This document shows, piece by piece, positions 57,116-64,000 of a stretch of 64,000 nucleotides of DNA. Under the pieces are notes generated by a model that ran no database searches, was not told where the DNA came from, and saw only the letters and a list, made by a program, of their open reading frames with translations. The first letter of the stretch is position 1. Each line of letters starts with the position of its first letter. The position numbers and the translations under genes are program-made. The stretch spans positions 46,653,527 through 46,717,526 of the forward strand of contig OZ020514.1 of the NCBI GenBank assembly GCA_963971425.1, given 5' to 3'. The DNA is from Bryoerythrophyllum caledonicum. Lineage: Eukaryota > Streptophyta > Bryopsida > Pottiales > Pottiaceae.

Positions 57116-58917
57116 GACTTCCGTTCTGTCAACTTTTTTATTTTATTTTTTTTTTAAATTTTAGTAGTCATGTTAGTTAGTTAGTTCAAATTTTTCTAAG
57201 CTTCTTCTTGCTCCACATATCCACTTCTTCTTGCTTCTATTCCTCACCTTCACTCGGTAGTCTTTCTTTTCTAGTTTCAAGTTGTTTATACAATATGCAA
57301 TCACTCTCATGCTGAGTTTTTAGTATTTTGTGAGTATGCAATGTTGTGGTTACTAAGCTAATGCATACACTCAACAATTGTTGCTTTGTTCTGCAATTAC
57401 TCATGCAACATTGATTCATGACACAGGCATGATAACTTTATTTATTATTCTATTTTAAACCTTATTGAAGGAGTTTAAACATTTTTTCTCTCTGTAAATA
57501 CAACAGACATACATCTTTGTCTACCTGAAGGCAATATCCATTAATTTTTATTTTATGTTATTTTTATTTATTTTTTATTTTTAAAAAAATTTTGACTCTT
57601 CAACTCTTAATTATCTGAAAATGTTTTGGCTTAACTCGTTAACTTAACACTTCAAATATTCCAAGAATAGACCAACAGTCTTACTCAAGAGTTGCAATTA
57701 AGTTCCATAATAAGACAAATTTGAAGATGTGTAATTTAAGGTAGAATCTATTTTGGTACTTCACATTCACGTTGATTCATGTTCAGTGACCTTACTGAAT
57801 TAGAAGTTTCTACTGAGATATCACAAGTTTCTTCAACCAAGTCAGTAATATCTTACCGTTGTATGTATGAGGTCTTCCTTTCTTCTGTGCTCACAGTCTT
57901 GACTTAGTCTGATATGGCTGCTAACACTTACACACTCCACATGTTAGCTAAGAAGGTTCAGAAAATTTCAAAGCAAAGTTCAAGCAGGAAAATTACATTT
58001 TCTTTCTCGTTTCCCAGAACCACTGCTTACTAGTCGTTACTTAAGAACACCCCAAGCTTGCATTGTCATTACACTGATCCTTCTTACTAATCCAATAAAT
58101 TGGACACACGTTTACTACATCTCTCACATCGTGCTCTTAATCGACTTGTGCAAAAATCATACACACTAGTGAGATTGCTTGAATTAAGTTTTACTATTTC
58201 CCAAAGAAAGTTCCTCTAAGTTTGAATTGCAACTCTCTACATAGTTACAATATACTTCTTCTAAATAATCTGTCTGTTCAGTTTCCAGAGACTCCACAAA
58301 CAGATACAATTCACAACTTCCAATTTGTTAATTCTCTTTCCAACCTTACAACAACTACAAAATCAACTGACATTTGTCCTCCACTCCTCTAATCTGTTAT
58401 ATCACACAGATTTTCATCATTTCCTATTGGACAGTTTGAACAACCTTTGTTACACTGCATGACGATGATGACGTTTACTAAACTCTCACTCTACAGGTGC
58501 TACCTATCCTTTGATTTACCATTTACATCTCACCTTGTACTAAGAAGTCACATCAACACTTTTCATTAATAAATTATTAATTTTATTTCTGTAACCAATT
58601 TGTGGTAGTGTACCTGGATTTGTTTCAACTCATGTCACTTTTTTAGTTCATGCTAAAATTTTATGATTTTCCTAAATTTGATCTATTACTTATTTCAATC
58701 ATAATTAGCTAGATTGTTTTACAGTCTCACTTTGCTCTCGTGGTTATCATTCTTAATTTTATTTTATTTTTAATTTTCATATGTTACTATTTTTTTATTT
58801 TTTATTTTTTTTTATAAATTTTTTATAAATTTTTTATTTTTTTTCAAATGTCAGTTGATAATAATTTGAGAATAATTTGACGATAGTAAAATAGGGTGCT
58901 AAAATATGGATTTTTTG
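57116..58917 (-). other. Spacer between pol and ORF3 in Ty3 copy 2
   Basis: AT-rich, no gene. It corresponds in position to 2865-4430 of copy 1, but little sequence similarity is visible by eye. It contains low-complexity A/T runs near 57130-57160 and 58740-58850. Confidence 0.5.
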
Positions 58918-58929
58918 CCCCCTTCTTTA
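58918..58929 (-). promoter_or_regulatory. Polypurine tract of Ty3 copy 2
   Basis: Minus-strand TTAAAGAAGGGGG starts 15 bases after the pol stop (58945-58947), matching the arrangement in copy 1. It is followed by CAAAAAATCC instead of a canonical TG LTR start. Confidence 0.6.
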
Positions 58930-58944
58930 AGTCCAAACTTGCCC

Positions 58945-61900
58945 TCAAGTTACATATTTTTTTAAACGATAAGCGTTATAACGGGTAGCATGGATAGCAC
59001 CCGCAAAGTGTGTAATTCAACAGAGCCATTAGGATAAGATTTTAGAATGCGGTAAGGTCCAAACCATCGCATTTTAAATTTACCCGGAAATTTTTGAAAG
59101 CGACTATCATAGAGTAGAACCAAATCATTTTCTTTCAAAACTTTAGGTTGAAGTTTACTGTCATAATAAGTTTTTCTTTGCCGTTGAATTGCTTCCATAT
59201 TGAGAAAGGCCTGACCCCGAACTTCGTCTAATCGTTCTAAGGTAGTATATCTTTCCTTCAAAGACTCAACATCTCCTAATCTCTCGGAAATAACAATTCG
59301 CAAAGAAGGTAACTCCACTTCAATGGGCAACATTGCTTCTAAGCCGTAAACTAATTGAAATGGGGTGGCTTTGGTTGTAGTTTTCACAGTACACCGGTAA
59401 GCCCATAATGCATTATTTAGTTCATAGTCCCAATTTGATGCATTGCCCTCTAAAGTTTTAGTGATAATTTTACAAAGAATCCCATTTGTTTTTTCCGTTT
59501 GACCATTGGCTCTAGGATGGTAGGGAGTAGATTTTCAATGTTTTATAAAATAATTTCACAACATTTTTTCAATAGTATCATTTATGAAATGAGTGCCTCG
59601 ATCACTTACTAACTCTTTGGGACAACCGAATCTAGTAATGATGTTCTCATAAATAAACTTAGCAACGGTGTCGGCATCGTCAGTTTTAGTTGCTATAGCT
59701 TCCGCCCATTTAGTTACATATTCCGTAGCGACTAAGATATATCTTTTTTGACCATGACGACTAGGTGGTTTTATAGGACCATCAAAGTCAATCCCCCATT
59801 TCTCAAAAGGAATTTGAGCTAAAATGGGAGTCAAAGGCATAGCTTTTGTGGCGGTTGGTTTTCCCACTCTTTGACATGGGTCACATTTTCTAACATAGCT
59901 AGTAGCATCGGCAAAGAGAGTAGGCCACCAATATCCCGTCCTCAAAACTTTTTGAGTAGTAGCCCAACCCGCGAAATGTCCACCGCATGCATCATGATGA
60001 CATCCTTTCAAAACTAAAGGAACTTCACTCGGATTGACACAACGCCGCAACACATCATCACGACCTCGTTTATAGAGAACACTACCTATCATAGTATAGG
60101 GTAGAGCTCTATGAGTTAAATTAATTTTTTCTTTATTAGTATAATCAAGAGGAAAAGTGCCCTTAGTTGACAAGTAATAAATGATGTCGGCATATTCCTT
60201 TGGTATAACATCTACAACTTCTATTTCATCGTGCGCATTAAAAATATGGGCATCAGGGAAACTATCATCAATAGATTCTGGATTCACCGTTCCATTAAGA
60301 CGAGAGAGAAAATAACATTTTGATGAATTCTCCCCGGTCGCACATTAACGATAAAATCAAATTCTTGCAACAATAACACCCAACGTGCAATTCGACCACT
60401 TAACTGGGGTTTATTTATCATATATTTGAGGGCATCATGATCGATATGAAAGGTAAATTTATATCCCAATAAATAATGTCTAAATTTTTGTACGGAAAAA
60501 ATCATGCCTAACCCCTCCCGTTCAGTAACTGAATAATTGCGTTCCGGTGCACTTAGTTGTCTACTTGCAAAATAAATGGGTCGGTCATGACCCTTATTAT
60601 TTTTTTGACTTAGTACACTTCCGATTGCAACATTTGAGGCATCCACATATACTTCAAATGGTTTATTCCAATCTGGAGGTATCAAAACAGGGGCTCAGCT
60701 GAGACGACGTTTCAATTTATTAAATGCTTTACTACAATCTTCTGTCCAGATTCCCGGTACGTCAATTTGCTTTGTTAATGCATTTAAAGGGGCCGCAATG
60801 AATGCAAATTTATAGACAAACCTTCTATAGTATCCTATAGCACCAAGAAATCCCTTCAAGGCAGTTAAATGTTCAGGAATCCCCATTTTTAGAATGACTT
60901 CGACTTTATCCGGATCCACGGATATACCCTCTTTAGACACGACATGACCTAGGAGTTTTCCACAAACCGTAGCAAATTCGGATTTTGCCGCGTTTATGGA
61001 AATTCCATATTTTCTACATTGAGCAAAACATTGTTTCAAAGAGTTAGGATGATCCTCTTTAGAACCAAAGACACAAAAGTCATCTAAAAATATTTCCATA
61101 AATTTTCTTAAATATTTAGTAAATGCTCTTGTCATCACCCTTTGGAATGTAGCAGGGGCATTGCACAAACCAAAGGGCATCACATTATATGCAAAAGTGC
61201 CCCAATCAGTTGTAAATGTAGTCAGAGGTCTATCCTCTGGAGCTATTTGTACTTGATTGTAACCGGAAAACCCATCTAAAAAAGAATAACATTCATGTCC
61301 CGCTACACCATCTAGAACTGCGTCTGAAAAGGGTAGAGGGAAAAAATCTTTTTTAGTGGCTTTGTTTAATTGCCGAAAATCCTGGCATATACGTATTTTT
61401 CCATTTTTCTTTGGAACAATGACTATAGGTGAAACCCATTGGCTATATGGGACAGGATATATGAAATTACATTCAAGGAGTTTGTCAATTTCTTCCTTTA
61501 CCATCAATGAGTATTTAGGATTCATTCTATATTGGCGTTGTCTTACCGGTTTAGCATCGGGTTCTAAAACTATATGGTGTTGACATACTTCGGGAGGTAT
61601 ACCTCTCAAATCCTTGTAAGTCCAAGCAAAAGCATCTTTTTCCTTCATAAAGAATTTATGCCACTCATCATATTCTTGAGCAGGGAGACCATCATAAATT
61701 CTTATAGGTCTAGGATTATTAGTGGTTCCTAAGTTCATATCCATAGTAGTTTTTATGATAGGTCGAACTATAGGTACCTTTTTATTTCCTAGTAATTCAT
61801 CTGAATCAGTAAGGTATGGAGGTTCCAATTCAGATTCCTCTTCGATGGTTATATTAAAGAGTGGTGCATTTTGCCACGCCTTAATAACAGAATCTGAGTC

Positions 61901-64000
61901 TTCCGCTTGACTAGGTGACACAAAATACTCTCCCGGTCCGAAACTTTTAAAAGTAGGCATATTACAATGAACAACATTAGTTTCTTCAGATTCGGATTCA
62001 GAGGCTACTTCCGTGGTATAATCCGAATCTTCATCTTGGGTTTCACCATGATATTCAACCGGAAACATGGGAAGAACAATTTTACTTTTTCCTTTCCCAA
62101 TAGTTAGAGTTCCTTTACCCCAATCATCCTTGGCTTTGGCTAATGATAGCCACGGTCTACCAAGTAGGATGGGGTAAGTAGAAATGGACTCACTTACTTT
62201 AAATACAATATAATCAATTTTATATTCTAATCCGCCAATTTGAGTACTTAATTGTGATAGTTTTCCCAAAGGTTTAACTCTACTTTGGTCAGCCATTCTT
62301 AGAATGATAGGTGTATGAATTATGGTTTTGATACTTAATTCTTCCATAGTGTCAACATTCATCAAGTTGACACTACTACCACTATCAATTTGGACTCCAT
62401 TTATTAGAGTTCCATCTATTATGACTTCTACAATAGGAGCACCCAGATCCAAGGAAATATCATGGACATTTACAACTTCCGGTTTTACATCCTTGGGTTC
62501 CTTGTTTGAAACTTTTTGTTTTCCTTTCTTTGCACTAGTCTCCTCAATAGTTTTAGCTCTCTTACGGACCAAGGAAGATGTCAACTCATTTTTACAGTAT
62601 GGAGATAATGCAATTAATTGTCTCAAAGATATTTGGGGTTGTATCCGGTCTAGATCATTTAAGATATCGTATGGATGCATCCCCATAGCTAATTTCATTA
62701 TTCTATTATGTTTTCTCTTTTTAATAAGTAACGGTTCCTTAGCCAATTTTTTAGAGGGTTTATAAAACGTAGGTTGTTCCATAGGGTTCATGGAAGAACT
62801 TGGCTTTTCTTGTTCAGGAGGATGAGGTAAGATTTTTCCAGACAAAGGAGATGGCAAAGGTGTAGGATTTTCGTGAGGTTCACTACTTAATACTTCTACA
62901 AGATGTGGTAATGGCATAGGATCTTCGATAATTTTAGTAGGTATATTTTTATAGATCACAGGATTTTCCTTTGCTTTACTATAATCACTTTCTGAGCTAC
63001 TTATCTTCTCTTCTTCAGCAAGTGCTCTTCTAGTTTGTGACCTAGTAATGAAAACATCATGCGGTTCCGATATAGCCATTAAATTCACATTTCGTGAATT
63101 TGTATTTTCCAAAGGTTCTTCTATCTGAACTTGTTTTCTAACATAAGGAAATTCTATAATAATAGCTGTACAAACCGTTGAAATATGCCCGGTTTGACCA
63201 CATCTTCCACAAAGTGGTGTATACCCAATTTCTTTTTTAGGATTAGGACAGTCTCTCGAATAATGCCCTAATTCTCCACATCTATAACATGTGACAATTT
63301 TTCCTTTCTCAGGAGTCCCATATCTATGTGTTTCAGGGTTAGTAGGAGGTCCATTCCATACAGGATATTGATTATACTCATCATTCCACCGGGGACGTCC
63401 ATCACCCGCCACATAGGGTGGTCCTTTATTAGGTCTAGTAAATGGTCTTTTAGATGTAAGACGGTAAGGAGTTTTTTGAGACTGATTTTTAGAAGGTTGC
63501 TCTTGCACGAGAGCTACCACTCCTTTGACTTCTTTTATATTTCTACAAGTAGTAATATCATGTCCCTTTGCCCCACAATAGGTACAACGGAGTTTAGATA
63601 TGCTACCGATAGGAGATGTACATTCGGTAGCCAAATGTCCATGCCCTTTGCAATTACTACACCAAATATTTGTTCTTTGGTTACTAGCCTTAGGTCTTTT
63701 ATTTTTCCCTTCAGTAATTTGAACGGACAATTCTTTTAATTGTTTTTGTAAGGCTTGTATTTGTGACTCCTCATTATTGGGAGGCATTAATGCAAGTTGC
63801 CGATCTTTCGGCTCACTTGGACCTTCTATTGCTAAAGGCACTATATTAGATCTTGACCTAGGATAATAATCTCTTCCCCGACTATCCATCCGGGTATAAT
63901 TGGGGATAGGTAAGAGATTTGGGTCATGATATACATCTCCCATACTGTGCCCTATCCGGTTAGATCTTTGCATCGCTGCTTCCCAATTTCTGGCTGCTTC
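58945..64000 (-). pseudogene. gag-pol: Ty3/gypsy gag C-terminus and pol, copy 2 (5' end outside window)
   Basis: The frame is open across the right edge. Counting from the ATG at 63973: four CCHC knuckles at residues 105-118, 130-143, 229-242 and 255-268; protease DSGSS at about 530; RT (FLDGFSGYNQ, MPFG, catalytic FLDD); then RNase H (VDASN), the H2C2 finger and integrase D, D, E. Lesions: in-frame TGA at about 60695; a one-base loss near 60315 (HQN then frameshift); TGA codons near 59556 and 59538 just after TIEKML; and a frameshift near 59015. The true C-terminus is KKYVT at 58945. Four knuckles is more than the one or two usual in the group. Probably transcribed as one gag-pol frame. Confidence 0.92.

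Larger units (their letters stand above)
54105..64000 (-). mobile_element. Ty3/gypsy retrotransposon, copy 2 (runs off right edge)
   Basis: Minus strand: gag knuckles, protease, RT, RNase H and integrase (64000-58945), polypurine tract, 1.8-kb spacer, ORF3 (57115-54105). Same order and clearly homologous proteins as copy 1, so one family. LTRs could not be delimited. Confidence 0.88.

Noticed and set aside
1..64000. tRNA, rRNA or functional host genes
   Set aside because: No cloverleaf, rRNA block or recognisable non-mobile protein was seen on either strand.

Overview
The window looks like repeat-dense nuclear DNA of a land plant. Evidence: spliceosomal-type introns (AG|GT donors, pyrimidine-AG acceptors), plant-type Ty3/gypsy polyproteins with four CCHC knuckles, a plant hAT transposase (DUF659 type with a hAT dimerisation domain), and a Ptta/En/Spm-like (Transposase_24-like) ORF. 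I see no host gene, tRNA or rRNA. The DUF7869-like and FCP1-like families would fit a large-genome non-flowering plant, but the sequence does not prove the lineage. Almost every coding frame is decayed, mostly by isolated nonsense codons in otherwise long open frames. Layout: (1) 1-7784, plus strand: 3' half of a Ty3/gypsy element. Pol is followed by a purine tract, a 1.6-kb spacer and an extra sense ORF of about 1118 codons (ORF3). (2) 7857-18568, plus strand: unit A, a long multi-gene repeat with a ParB/sulfiredoxin-like gene, three FCP1/NIF-phosphatase-like domains and a DUF7869-like putative transposase. (3) 18569-29452, minus strand: unit B, an inverted, diverged, 3'-truncated copy of unit A. 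It is interrupted at 23044-26902 by a 3.86-kb insertion with a 5-bp target duplication. (4) 29998-32035, plus strand: unit C, a direct copy of the 3' end of unit A. A 17-nt palindrome close to GTCGGCGGGCCGCCGAC recurs about 27 times in the non-coding parts of A, B and C, and I noticed it nowhere else. (5) 34176-38003: remnants of a Ptta/En/Spm-type element. (6) 38573-38690: a 12-bp minisatellite. (7) 38691-46332: a probable two-gene hAT-like element, with a transposase on plus and an unrelated accessory gene on minus, bracketed by GC-rich subterminal repeat blocks. A third such block lies at 50385-50527. (8) 46333-54104: AT-rich, largely gene-free DNA with diverged repeats. (9) 54105-64000, minus strand: a second member of the same Ty3/gypsy family (gag knuckles, protease, RT, RNase H, integrase). 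It again has the spacer and ORF3, and its ORF3 is interrupted by a 129-bp hAT-type MITE with an 8-bp target duplication. How it fits together: two related Ty3 elements point inward from the window edges and both carry the same ORF3 downstream of pol, so ORF3 is a genuine component of the family. Units A, B and C are copies of a large unrecognised element whose genes were already partly dead before the last duplication, as shared lesions in A and C show. The inverted A/B pair could make long double-stranded RNA.
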